Shown here: piece by piece, positions 25,509 through 33,249 of the stretch | Position numbering within the stretch: position 1 is the first letter of the stretch | Layout: each line of letters opens with the position of its first letter | Notes under the pieces: model-generated | What the model was told of the DNA's origin: nothing | Databases searched by the model: none | What the model saw: the letters and a program-made list of their open reading frames with translations, nothing else | Translations under genes and position numbers: made by a program | Source: Lancefieldella parvula | Lineage (GTDB): Bacteria; Actinomycetota; Coriobacteriia; Coriobacteriales; Atopobiaceae | Assembly: GCA_023300185.1 (NCBI GenBank) | Contig: CP097092.1 | Location: 744,001 to 808,000, forward strand | DNA length: 64,000 bases | Direction: 5' to 3'

Positions 25509-26090
25509 ATGGATATTGTGGCATTTGAAAAACAACGCTTGCGAGAAGAATGTCTAGCAGCAAGAGAATCTCTTTCTGAGCAAGAGAGATGTGTGCTTGA
25601 TGATTGCATTACTCAGAAACTTCTTGAGACCCCTGAATATTCAGAGGCGGCCACTGTTCTAACGTATGTTTCTGTCTCATCTGAAGTTTCTACGAGGATG
25701 TTTATTGAGTGCGCTCTACGCGATGAAAAAACGGTGGCGGTACCTCGTTGTCTACCTGGACATCGTTTAGAGTTTGTTGCCATCACTTCATTAGATCAGC
25801 TTGTGCCAGCTCCTTTTAATTTACTTGAACCATCAAAAGACCTATCCGCTTTAACAGAAAGCCATATGAACAATGCGATTTGCATTGTTCCAGCGCTTCT
25901 TGTTGATACAAAGGGATATCGTCTGGGTTATGGTGCTGGTTTTTATGACCGGTTCTTGTCAACGTATTCTGGTAAGAAAATTTGTCTTGCTTACCAGCAT
26001 AATTTGAGTAAGACAATGCTTCCTCATACAGAATATGACGTTCCTGTGGATATGGTAATAACTGAATCAGGCGTGCTTGCGTGTGCATAA
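25509..26090 (+). CDS. 5-formyltetrahydrofolate cyclo-ligase family protein
   Basis: A 193-residue protein of the MTHFS (YgfA) family, which uses ATP to convert 5-formyl-THF to 5,10-methenyl-THF. Conserved parts are the N-terminal KQRLREECLAARESLS, the TVAVPRCLPGHRLEF block, PALLVDTKGYRLGYGAGFYDRFL (substrate/ATP loop) and the C-terminal HTEYDVPVDMVITESG. GGGGAGG at 25498-25504 favours ATG at 25509 over the adjacent ATG at 25506; a frame open to 25437 lacks a site. Formate from Pfl enters the folate pool, so proximity to pfl may be meaningful, but they are divergent. Confidence 0.92.
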   Translation: MDIVAFEKQRLREECLAARESLSEQERCVLDDCITQKLLETPEYSEAATVLTYVSVSSEVSTRMFIECALRDEKTVAVPRCLPGHRLEFVAITSLDQLVPAPFNLLEPSKDLSALTESHMNNAICIVPALLVDTKGYRLGYGAGFYDRFLSTYSGKKICLAYQHNLSKTMLPHTEYDVPVDMVITESGVLACA

Positions 26091-26091
26091 A

Positions 26092-26131
26092 AAATCTGCT
26101 GCAACTTTGCCGTTACAGCAGATTTGTGTTT
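26092..26131. terminator. Terminator between the folate gene and aroQ fusion
   Basis: AAATCTGCTG (26092-26101) pairs perfectly with CAGCAGATTT (26116-26125), with A/T runs on both sides. A TTCTCGCCA copy (26130-26138) lies at its edge. It serves the convergent genes on either side. Confidence 0.75.
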
Positions 26132-26157
26132 CTCGCCAGATTGCTATAAGCGGTGGA

Positions 26158-27048
26158 CTATGCTTCATCTTTGAGATGAGCCGCCATCAGCTGGATTGCC
26201 TCTCTGTAGCTGTCAATTCCTTTGCCAGCAACTGTCGCAAAGCACGCATCTTTTATATAAGAGATGCGTCTAAAGTCTTCTCTGGTAGAGATGTCTGTAA
26301 GGTGAACCTCAATCATGGGAATTTGCACGGCAAGCGCGGCGTCGAGCAGAGCAACTGAGGTGTGGGTATAGGCAGCAGGATTGATGATAATGCCGTCATA
26401 GCTGCCCAGCGCGTCCTGGATCGCATCAACAAGATCACCCTCATGGTTTGATTGATAGCAAACGCAATCAGAGAAACCTTGAGAGAGGGCTTCTTCCTTA
26501 CAAGTCTCTATAAGGGTTCTGTAGTCAGCTTTTCCATAAATCTCTGGTTCACGAATACCCAACATGTTGATGTTAGGGCCATTAATGATGAGCAGGCGAG
26601 GGGCATCGAGGTCATCCTCATAGTCATCCTCAAAATTGTCTGCGTCTAAGTCAGAAACAAGGCCGTCAAAGTCTTCTTCATCCTGATCAAGAGTATTTTT
26701 TTGGGCAAGCAGAGAGATTAGCTCGTCCACCTCTTCATTGTGTTGAGCTGGGTTATCTGAGCGCTTCTCGTCTAACGAGCAAAAAGTCTTTTCTGGCTCA
26801 CCCAAAATGTGATTAAGGGCATCATTTACCTGACCGACAAGATTGGGACCAAAAACTACCTCAAGACCGTTTGACCCCTTTCCCACAATGCCAAGAACAC
26901 CAGTGGCCGTGGCCAGCTGTTCATGGTCGATAAGCGTCATGTCATTGATAGAAAGACGAAGTCGCGTCATGCATACTTCGTTGTGCATTAAGTTTTTTGA
27001 ACCGCCTATTGCATTAAGAATCTCGTGAGCAATAGCATTGCTGTCCAT
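26158..27048 (-). CDS. aroQ: PTS EIIB-domain / type II 3-dehydroquinate dehydratase fusion
   Basis: A 296-residue fusion. Residues 1-85 match the glucose-family PTS EIIB domain, with the phospho-accepting Cys26 in EVCMTRLRLSIND and VLGIVGKGSNGLEVVFGPN. Residues 86-150 are a very acidic linker. Residues 151-291 are a full type II dehydroquinase: LLIINGPNINMLGIREPEIYG with the catalytic Arg and Tyr, YQSNHEGDLVDAI with the catalytic His, INPAAYTHTSVALLDA, and EVHLTDISTREDFRR. It dehydrates 3-dehydroquinate to 3-dehydroshikimate. GGGGAG fixes the start at 27048. It is the last gene of the aro run. The EIIB part may sense PTS phosphorylation; that role is inference. Confidence 0.93.
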   Translation of the reverse strand: MDSNAIAHEILNAIGGSKNLMHNEVCMTRLRLSINDMTLIDHEQLATATGVLGIVGKGSNGLEVVFGPNLVGQVNDALNHILGEPEKTFCSLDEKRSDNPAQHNEEVDELISLLAQKNTLDQDEEDFDGLVSDLDADNFEDDYEDDLDAPRLLIINGPNINMLGIREPEIYGKADYRTLIETCKEEALSQGFSDCVCYQSNHEGDLVDAIQDALGSYDGIIINPAAYTHTSVALLDAALAVQIPMIEVHLTDISTREDFRRISYIKDACFATVAGKGIDSYREAIQLMAAHLKDEA

Positions 27049-27227
27049 TGGATATCTCCCCAAATACGACCAACCATAAAACACTTAACTGTTTGACTGG
27101 ACGTAACATCCTTGAAGTTTTTGAATACAAACCTACGAGGTATAAGTATAGGGGCTTTAACGTGCCAAAATGACACGCCTCTTGTCCGTCCGGTGAGCGG
27201 TTGAAAAATAACTGTAAACGTTTTCTG

Positions 27228-28538
27228 TTATTTAAATGCTGTGGCGAGAAGACCTTTGGCATCAGCTTCTGGACTGCCAAGACAAGAAAAAGTTACGTCT
27301 GCCCATGCTTCATAGAGAGGTAGTCGCTCTGCAGCAAGTTCTTGTATGCCAACACTTTGTGAGAGTGGTCTTCCTGCAATAGTCAATTCTTCAAGAGGTC
27401 GAGTTAGATAGACAAGCTTTCCATTTTGACGGAGGAGCTGGTAGTTTGAAGGGGTGACAACTACGCCGCCTCCGCAAGAGATTACTGCACCGCTCATGCC
27501 AGAAATCTCTTGAATTACTTCATGTTCTAGACGCCTGAATGCTGCTTCACCGTATGTTTGTAGGTAGGTTGCCGCTTCGCAGTGAGCTTTCTGCTTGATG
27601 AGAAAATCAGTGTCTATCCAGGGACGATTCAGGAGTTTTGCTAGAGCTTTTCCCGTAGAGGTTTTTCCAACTCCCGGCATACCAATAAGCACGATGTTTT
27701 CTTTTGAAGCATGGAGCTCACGCGAGATGTTTTCTATCTGAGAGCCTGATACATCCTGTCCCAAAAAGAGTGAGCTTGCTTTAGCTGCTTGAGCCACCAA
27801 CATTTTTAAACCATTTGCATTGAGTATTCCAAGACTTTCTGCGTCTAAAAGAAGCTGAGAGCGCAGCGGATTATAGATAAGATCAATCACGCATTGGAGG
27901 GATGTAAAAGCAGCAAGTTCCTCTTTTGAAAGAGGAGAAACACCAGCATGTGGGGACATTCCTACTGGCGTTGCATTGACAAGAAGATTAGCGTCATAGT
28001 GGAGTTTAAGTTGGTCATACGTAATTGCGCAGTCTACGAATGAAGAGCTTACGCGAGGGTTTCTGGAGACTCCTACAACATATGCATCGCCTTTTTTGAG
28101 CGCATAGCAAATTGCTTGACCAGCACCACCAAAGGCCCCAAAGACAATCGCTTTCTTTTGGCTCAAGTTGACCTTGAGGCTTTTTACCAGATACTCAAAG
28201 CCATACACATCGGTGTTGTTTGCTGCTATAAAACCATTAGCATCTTTTACCAGGGTATTTGCCGCTCCTACAGCTTGTGCATCCTCAGAAGCTGAGTCCG
28301 CAAGAGCGCAGGCATCCTTTTTGTAGGGGATAGTAACGTTTAAACCACGCCAAGGTTGATCTTTGAGAAAACCCTTCAGCTCAGAAGCAGAAAGCTCATG
28401 AAGCTGGTAGGGAAATGACCCCAACTTTTCATGAATTGCTGCCGACCAACTATGAGAGAGTTTCTTGCCAATAAGGCCGTAAGGAGCAAGAGGGGCTGTA
28501 GGGTTACTTGAGGCTTGTTGTACAGTTTTAGAGCTCAC
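27228..28538 (-). CDS. Fused shikimate dehydrogenase / shikimate kinase
   Basis: A 436-residue bifunctional protein. Residues ~15-275 form AroE: YGLIGKKLSHSWSAAIH (shikimate site), GLNVTIPYKKDAC with the catalytic Lys, AANNTDVYGFEYLV with the catalytic Asp, and the NADP loop FGAFGGAGQA. Residues ~283-436 form AroK: Walker A GMPGVGKTSTGKALAKLL, WIDTDFLIKQK, GEAAFRRLEHEV, VISCGGGVVV. It thus covers the steps from dehydroshikimate to shikimate 3-phosphate. A GTG start with AGGAG seven bases upstream overlaps the chorismate mutase stop by 11 bases, so translation is coupled. A 180-base gap separates it from the aroQ fusion. Confidence 0.94.
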   Translation of the reverse strand: MSSKTVQQASSNPTAPLAPYGLIGKKLSHSWSAAIHEKLGSFPYQLHELSASELKGFLKDQPWRGLNVTIPYKKDACALADSASEDAQAVGAANTLVKDANGFIAANNTDVYGFEYLVKSLKVNLSQKKAIVFGAFGGAGQAICYALKKGDAYVVGVSRNPRVSSSFVDCAITYDQLKLHYDANLLVNATPVGMSPHAGVSPLSKEELAAFTSLQCVIDLIYNPLRSQLLLDAESLGILNANGLKMLVAQAAKASSLFLGQDVSGSQIENISRELHASKENIVLIGMPGVGKTSTGKALAKLLNRPWIDTDFLIKQKAHCEAATYLQTYGEAAFRRLEHEVIQEISGMSGAVISCGGGVVVTPSNYQLLRQNGKLVYLTRPLEELTIAGRPLSQSVGIQELAAERLPLYEAWADVTFSCLGSPEADAKGLLATAFK

Positions 28539-28800
28539 GAGATGTCTCCTGGACTGCCTTTGCAGCGTTCATCAAAACCTCAAGCAACTCTAAAGCATAA
28601 GGTTCAAGTTCATTAGAAACAGTGGTTTTAACCTGGTCTCTTTTGGCATTTTCTCTTGATGGATCAAGAACAGTGAGGTCCTGCTCTTTTTTGTAAGCAC
28701 CAATCTGTTTGGCAACCGTAATCCTCTGCTCAAAGAGATCAAAGATTTGCGCATCAATTGAATCGATTTCCTGGCGAAGCGTTTCTAGCTGATTAGTCAT
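28528..28800 (-). CDS. AroQ-fold chorismate mutase
   Basis: A 90-residue all-helical chorismate mutase, making prephenate from chorismate for Phe and Tyr synthesis. The helical pattern LETLRQEIDSIDAQIFDLFEQR, followed by VAKQIGAYKKEQ and DPSRENAKRDQV, carries the active-site Arg, Lys and Asp positions of the type II family. It stands alone rather than fused to prephenate dehydratase. The start overlaps the end of aroC and the stop overlaps the aroE-aroK fusion, showing tight coupling. Confidence 0.92.
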   Translation of the reverse strand: MTNQLETLRQEIDSIDAQIFDLFEQRITVAKQIGAYKKEQDLTVLDPSRENAKRDQVKTTVSNELEPYALELLEVLMNAAKAVQETSREL

Positions 28801-29935
28801 TGTGATATCCGTTCTGCTCAGAGGGCCAGGAATATAAGGTGTCGAGAAGGGCTAGCGCAAAAGCGCTTTCAACACAGGGAACAGCGCGCAAAACTGCAGT
28901 TACATCATGCCTGCCTTGAACAATAAGCTGCTCTGGTTCCATAGTTTGAAGGTTTACTGAGTTCTGTGGTAGGCCAATGCTCGAGATAGGTTTTAATGCA
29001 CATCTAAACCAGATGGGAGCGCCTGTTGAAATACCGCCCAGAATACCTCCAGCATGATTGGTGGTTGGTATAACGGAGCTGTTGCGCACCTCATAGGCGT
29101 CGTTATTTTCAGAGCCAAGGAGATTAGCAACTTCCATGCCGCTACCAAATTCTATGGCTTTAACAGCGGGAACACCAAAGACTGCAGTAGAGATGGTATT
29201 TTCAAGCCCATGGAAATGAGGGCACCCAATACCTGCAGGAACACCCGTTGCCGCACATTCTATAATGCCGCCAACAGTATTTTTCTCTGAGCGCAACTGC
29301 GTAAGGAGTGCGCGGGTTTTCTCGCCAGCTTGAACATCAAGGAAGGGAAGCGCTTGAGGATTAGCTTGGAGCAGCTGATCCATTTGGTAAGCAAGTAGCT
29401 TGCTGGCCTCAAGTGAGTTGTCTACGAGCTCAAGGGGAGTATCGCTGACGTCCTTTATTTTGACAACGTGAGCTGCAATAGTTATACCCTGAGCTCGCAA
29501 AATCTGGAGCGCTATTCCTCCCGCAATGCAGAGAGGGGCGGTGAGGCGCGCGGAAAAATGTCCTCCACCCGTTTGCTTGTACGAGTCTCCCCATTTTGCC
29601 CAGGCAGCAAAATCGGCATGTCCTGGTCGTGGGACAAGCTTTGTAGCTGCGTAATCTTGTGGACGAACGTTTGTGTTAGGTAGCTCCGCCGTGAGCGGGG
29701 AGCCATCTAGAATGCCCTCCGCTGAAATTCCAGAGATAAACTCTGGATCATCAGTCTCTTTACGCGGAGTATCCCATGGATGCGATGGAGATCTTCTTTG
29801 AAGGAATGTCTTGAGAGCTGCTAAGTCAACGGTAAAACCAGCAGGTAAACCTTCAATGGTGCAGCCGATTTTTGGAGCATGAGACTCGCCAAAAATAGAT
29901 ACTTTTACTGTTGTCCCAAAAGTTGAGGTCATCAT
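28793..29935 (-). CDS. aroC: Chorismate synthase
   Basis: A 380-residue flavin-dependent enzyme that converts 5-enolpyruvylshikimate 3-phosphate to chorismate. Family signatures are GESHAPKIGCTIEGLPAGF at the start, QRRSPSHPWDTPRKE, GGGHFSARLTAPLCIAGGIA, and NHAGGILGGISTGAPIWFR near the end. The paired ATG directly follows the stop of aroA (TAAATGATG), with GGAG inside the end of aroA. Confidence 0.96.
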   Translation of the reverse strand: MMTSTFGTTVKVSIFGESHAPKIGCTIEGLPAGFTVDLAALKTFLQRRSPSHPWDTPRKETDDPEFISGISAEGILDGSPLTAELPNTNVRPQDYAATKLVPRPGHADFAAWAKWGDSYKQTGGGHFSARLTAPLCIAGGIALQILRAQGITIAAHVVKIKDVSDTPLELVDNSLEASKLLAYQMDQLLQANPQALPFLDVQAGEKTRALLTQLRSEKNTVGGIIECAATGVPAGIGCPHFHGLENTISTAVFGVPAVKAIEFGSGMEVANLLGSENNDAYEVRNSSVIPTTNHAGGILGGISTGAPIWFRCALKPISSIGLPQNSVNLQTMEPEQLIVQGRHDVTAVLRAVPCVESAFALALLDTLYSWPSEQNGYHND

Positions 29936-31216
29936 TTATGACTCCATACTGTGGCAGACGCCACCAAGCTGCTTGAAGTGCTCAAAGAAGAGCGGATACG
30001 ACTTATTGATTGCCTCGGCATGGGTGATTATGACAGGACCCGTTGCATACGAAGCCAAAATAGTTGCCATCATCACCATGCGATGATCATTGCACGAGTC
30101 CACAATGCAGCTGGCGGGCTGTTTTCCTCCCGTGATAATAAGCTCCGTTTGATCGTCAGAGAGCTCAACGGTCACACCAAATGCCCTAAGTACGCTGCAA
30201 ATACTTTGAACGCGGTCGGACTCTTTAAGACGAAGGCGCTGAATATTGGTAAGTCTACTTGTTCCAGGGATAAACGCCGCTAATGCAGCAAGTACCGGAG
30301 CAAGATCGCACACCTCGGAGACAGAAATGGTAAACGGCCGCAGGTGATCCATCATACAAGCTGCACCTTTTTGCTGGCGAGAAACACGTGCGCCCACAAG
30401 AGATAACGCGGCTAAGATAGCTCTGTCTCCCTGGACACTTTGCATGAAGAGTCCTGTGACCTCTACGCCTTGCCCAATTGCACCTGCGGCAAGCCATGGC
30501 GCAGCGTTTGACCAATCTCCTTCGATTGAATAAACGCCTGGACAAACGTAGTATTGAGGTTCAATGGTATAGGTGCTACTCGAGGCATCAAACGCGGCGG
30601 TAACTCCAAAATCTTGCATGACTTGTTCGGTTATTGCCAAATAGTTTTTTGACTGGATAGGTCCTGTAATCTGAATAGCTGAAGAGTCACTCAACAAAGG
30701 TAAAGACAGCAAAAGTCCAGAAATAAATTGGGATGAGATATCTCCTGGCAGCTCAAACGAACCACTCGTAAGCTGACCTGAAACCTCAAGGAACTTCTCG
30801 TCCAACCAGTTAAAAGACATGCCATGAGCAGAAAGTTCTGAAATAAGCGGATCAAGAGGTCGTGAGAAGAGCCTTCCTTCTGCAGAAATTGTGGCGTTTA
30901 CGTTCAGCGCACCAAGAAGGGGGAGTAAAAACCTGAGCGTGGTGCCAGATTCTTTGCAGTTAATTTGCACGTTTTGAGGGCGATTTTGCTCTTTTGCAGG
31001 GACAACTCTAAATCCCTGTTTAGTTCTAGCGATAGTGGTGCCTAAAGCTTTAAGACAATCAACAGTTACTTGAATGTCCTCTGAGATGTAAGGACAGGTA
31101 ATGTTGGTAGTGCCGTTTGCAAATGAAGCGCAGATGAGCGCGCGATGAGCGCATGATTTTGACGGGATGGCTTCTACCGTTCCAAACAAATCATGAGGAG
31201 TTATTGAAACATCCAT
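29936..31216 (-). CDS. aroA: 3-phosphoshikimate 1-carboxyvinyltransferase (EPSP synthase)
   Basis: A 426-residue EPSP synthase, joining shikimate 3-phosphate and phosphoenolpyruvate. Typical blocks are PSKSCAHRALICASFANGTT, KESGTTLRFLLPLLGAL with the SGT/R motif for substrate binding, SSQFISGLLLSLPLL, and RLRLKESDRVQSI with DSCNDHRMVMM toward the C-terminus. The LxxGxAxRP loop of class I enzymes reads KESGTTLRFLLPLLGALN, so glyphosate sensitivity cannot be predicted confidently. ATG at 31216 has GGAG upstream. It is the first gene of the minus-strand aro run. Confidence 0.95.
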   Translation of the reverse strand: MDVSITPHDLFGTVEAIPSKSCAHRALICASFANGTTNITCPYISEDIQVTVDCLKALGTTIARTKQGFRVVPAKEQNRPQNVQINCKESGTTLRFLLPLLGALNVNATISAEGRLFSRPLDPLISELSAHGMSFNWLDEKFLEVSGQLTSGSFELPGDISSQFISGLLLSLPLLSDSSAIQITGPIQSKNYLAITEQVMQDFGVTAAFDASSSTYTIEPQYYVCPGVYSIEGDWSNAAPWLAAGAIGQGVEVTGLFMQSVQGDRAILAALSLVGARVSRQQKGAACMMDHLRPFTISVSEVCDLAPVLAALAAFIPGTSRLTNIQRLRLKESDRVQSICSVLRAFGVTVELSDDQTELIITGGKQPASCIVDSCNDHRMVMMATILASYATGPVIITHAEAINKSYPLFFEHFKQLGGVCHSMES

Positions 31217-31318
31217 TTTTCACACGCTCCGTAACTAATTGCTTGATGTAAGAATACCGCAGTTGAGTGTCAGAGAAGGATATGGTTAAAATTGTTTGAA
31301 GATTAAAGGAGGAAGCAA

Positions 31319-31945
31319 GTGAATAAGCCTTTTAGCGCCGTAACTCAGGTTTTACGTGGCTATACGTACAATCAGGTTAAAGCTGTCGTTGAGGTTCTTA
31401 TTGATTCTCCTGTACATAACGTTGAAGTAACCATGAACACTCCAGAAGCTGCTTCGTTAATTCAGAAGCTGTCCAGTGAATATGGTTCTGATATCAATAT
31501 TGGTGCCGGTACCGTACTTACTCTTGAAGATCTGCGGACGGCTCATAAAGCTGGTGCTACGTTTGTTTTAGCACCAACGCTGCTCTCTGAAGAGATGTTT
31601 GACTACTGCAAAGAGCATGAGATTTTGAGTGTTCCAGGAGCGTTTTCGCCAACAGAGATTGCTCATGCATTTGCTCTTGGTGCTGACATTGTCAAAGTAT
31701 TCCCCGCAAATGAGGTTAGCTATGGGTATGCTAAGAAGGTATGTGAGCCTCTAGGAAATTTGCCTCTTATGGCAGTTGGCGGCGTTACAACAGACAATAT
31801 TGCTGAAGTATTTGCTGGTGGATATGCCTATGTAGGAACTGCAAATGGCATCTTCAACAAAAATGACATCTTAGCTGAAGATAAAACCGCTCTAAAACAG
31901 TCGGTATGTAAGCTTACAGAAGAGTTAGAGCGTCTAGGACGTTAG
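31319..31945 (+). CDS. eda: KDPG/KHG aldolase
   Basis: A 208-residue class I aldolase that splits 2-keto-3-deoxy-6-phosphogluconate (or 4-hydroxy-2-oxoglutarate). The catalytic Glu lies in NVEVTMNTPEAA, the Schiff-base Lys in ADIVKVFPANEV, and the phosphate-binding loop in LMAVGGVTTDNIAEVFAGGY with VGTANGIF. The GTG start follows AAAGGAGG. It is the only plus-strand gene within the shikimate cluster; its stop overlaps the stop of aroB on the other strand by two bases. No other Entner-Doudoroff gene is seen here. Confidence 0.92.
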   Translation: MNKPFSAVTQVLRGYTYNQVKAVVEVLIDSPVHNVEVTMNTPEAASLIQKLSSEYGSDINIGAGTVLTLEDLRTAHKAGATFVLAPTLLSEEMFDYCKEHEILSVPGAFSPTEIAHAFALGADIVKVFPANEVSYGYAKKVCEPLGNLPLMAVGGVTTDNIAEVFAGGYAYVGTANGIFNKNDILAEDKTALKQSVCKLTEELERLGR

Positions 31946-33021
31946 TCTTCTTTTGCCAACTCAATAAGCTGTTTAAGCTCTGCAAATGACTTACGCTCAA
32001 TACGCACGTCACCAATACCATAGATAAGTGCCACATCAATAGAATCCGCATGGCTTTTCTTGTCATGAAGCGCCGTAGAATAAAGTTCCTCCACATTAAA
32101 TGATGTGCTGGTAGGAAGCTCATAAGACTGCATAAGCTCAGTGATTCTCTTTGCGTCTTCATAAGAACAAAGACCAAGTTTAGAACAGGCTTTTGCCATC
32201 ATGGCCGTTCCAGCAGCAACACAGGAACCGTGTCCAAGCTCAAAGTTGCTAAGCGTCTCAATAGCATGGCCAAGTGTATGCCCAAGGTTGAGCAATTTTC
32301 TTGATCCTGCTTCTTTAAAGTCTGCCTCAACAACTGATTTCTTTATTTCAATGCACGCTTGAATAAGCTCTTGTCTACACGATACGTCGATGACCTGCAC
32401 GGGGTTTCTCGCCAAAGAGATTTTATTGAAGAGCTCATATCCCGAAAGTACACCATATTTAATGAGCTCTCCGCAGCTATCCTGTAAAAGTGGCACAGGG
32501 ATAGAATTCAGAAGCTCAAGATCAACAATAACCGCCTTAGGGTTATAGAAAGCACCAACTAGATTTTTTCCAAAAGGCAAGTCAATAGCAGTTTTTCCAC
32601 CAATCGAAGAGTCAATCATTGCCAAAAGCGAGGTGGGGATGTGTACGAGCGCACAACCTCGCACGTAGGTGGCTGCAACAAATCCCGCAAGGTCTCCAAT
32701 GACTCCACCGCCAAGGGCGACCACAATGTCTTCTCGTGTAAAACGATGTTCTGCAAGAATGCCTACCAGCTGTTGATACGACTCAAATGATTTTGCATGT
32801 TCACCTGCGGGGACCATGGCAGTGGTAACAGAGTAGCCAGCTGACTCCAACGAGGTAAGTAGCTCTGTGCCAAAGAACTTGTTCAAATCTGGATGAGTGA
32901 CCAAAAGAATCTTTGAACCTGAGGTGTGCGAGCGAATGAGGTCACCGGCTTGTGCAAGCAAGTGATGTCCTACATAGATTTGATATGAGTCAGATGTTAG
33001 GTCAACAGAAATAGTATTCAT
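31942..33021 (-). CDS. aroB: 3-dehydroquinate synthase
   Basis: A 359-residue NAD- and metal-dependent enzyme converting DAHP to 3-dehydroquinate. The NAD-binding ALGGGVIGDLAGFVAATYVRG, PTSLLAMIDSSIGGKTAIDL, and the metal ligands in KYGVLSG (Glu nearby), LGHTLGHAIE and GHGSCVAAG (His) are visible. GAGGAG lies just before the ATG. It is separated from the rest of the aro run by the opposed eda gene. The set aroB, aroQ, aroE-K, aroA and aroC makes the shikimate route complete except for DAHP synthase. Confidence 0.96.
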   Translation of the reverse strand: MNTISVDLTSDSYQIYVGHHLLAQAGDLIRSHTSGSKILLVTHPDLNKFFGTELLTSLESAGYSVTTAMVPAGEHAKSFESYQQLVGILAEHRFTREDIVVALGGGVIGDLAGFVAATYVRGCALVHIPTSLLAMIDSSIGGKTAIDLPFGKNLVGAFYNPKAVIVDLELLNSIPVPLLQDSCGELIKYGVLSGYELFNKISLARNPVQVIDVSCRQELIQACIEIKKSVVEADFKEAGSRKLLNLGHTLGHAIETLSNFELGHGSCVAAGTAMMAKACSKLGLCSYEDAKRITELMQSYELPTSTSFNVEELYSTALHDKKSHADSIDVALIYGIGDVRIERKSFAELKQLIELAKED

Positions 33022-33132
33022 GAGCTCCTCAATTGCTGGTTAGCTTCATTTTAGCATGGGAAAATAACAGAAGAAAATTACGCAAACCGTTACAAAAGGC
33101 AGTAAGTAGGCTGGGGTATACTTATGCACCAT

Positions 33133-33209
33133 GACTCCGTAGCTCAGTGGATTAGAGCGTTTGCCTCCGGAGCAAAAGGTCGTGGGTTCGAAACCCACCG
33201 GGGTCACCA
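33133..33209 (+). tRNA. tRNA-Arg (anticodon CCG)
   Basis: A 77-base cloverleaf with encoded CCA. Acceptor arm GACTCCG pairs with CGGGGTC; the anticodon stem TTTGC/GCAAA encloses CTCCGGA, giving anticodon CCG (reads CGG); the T-arm is GTGGG-TTCGAAA-CCCAC. Confidence 0.97.
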
Positions 33210-33249
33210 CGTGCAAAAAACCGGCCGTCACTGACTGGAGATTGTTTAT

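Noticed and set aside
33046..33231. 61-codon minus-strand frame with GFEPTTFCSGGKRSNPLSYG-like sequence
   Set aside because: It is the well-known false protein made by translating the antisense of a tRNA gene; it lies over the tRNA-Arg at 33133-33209.
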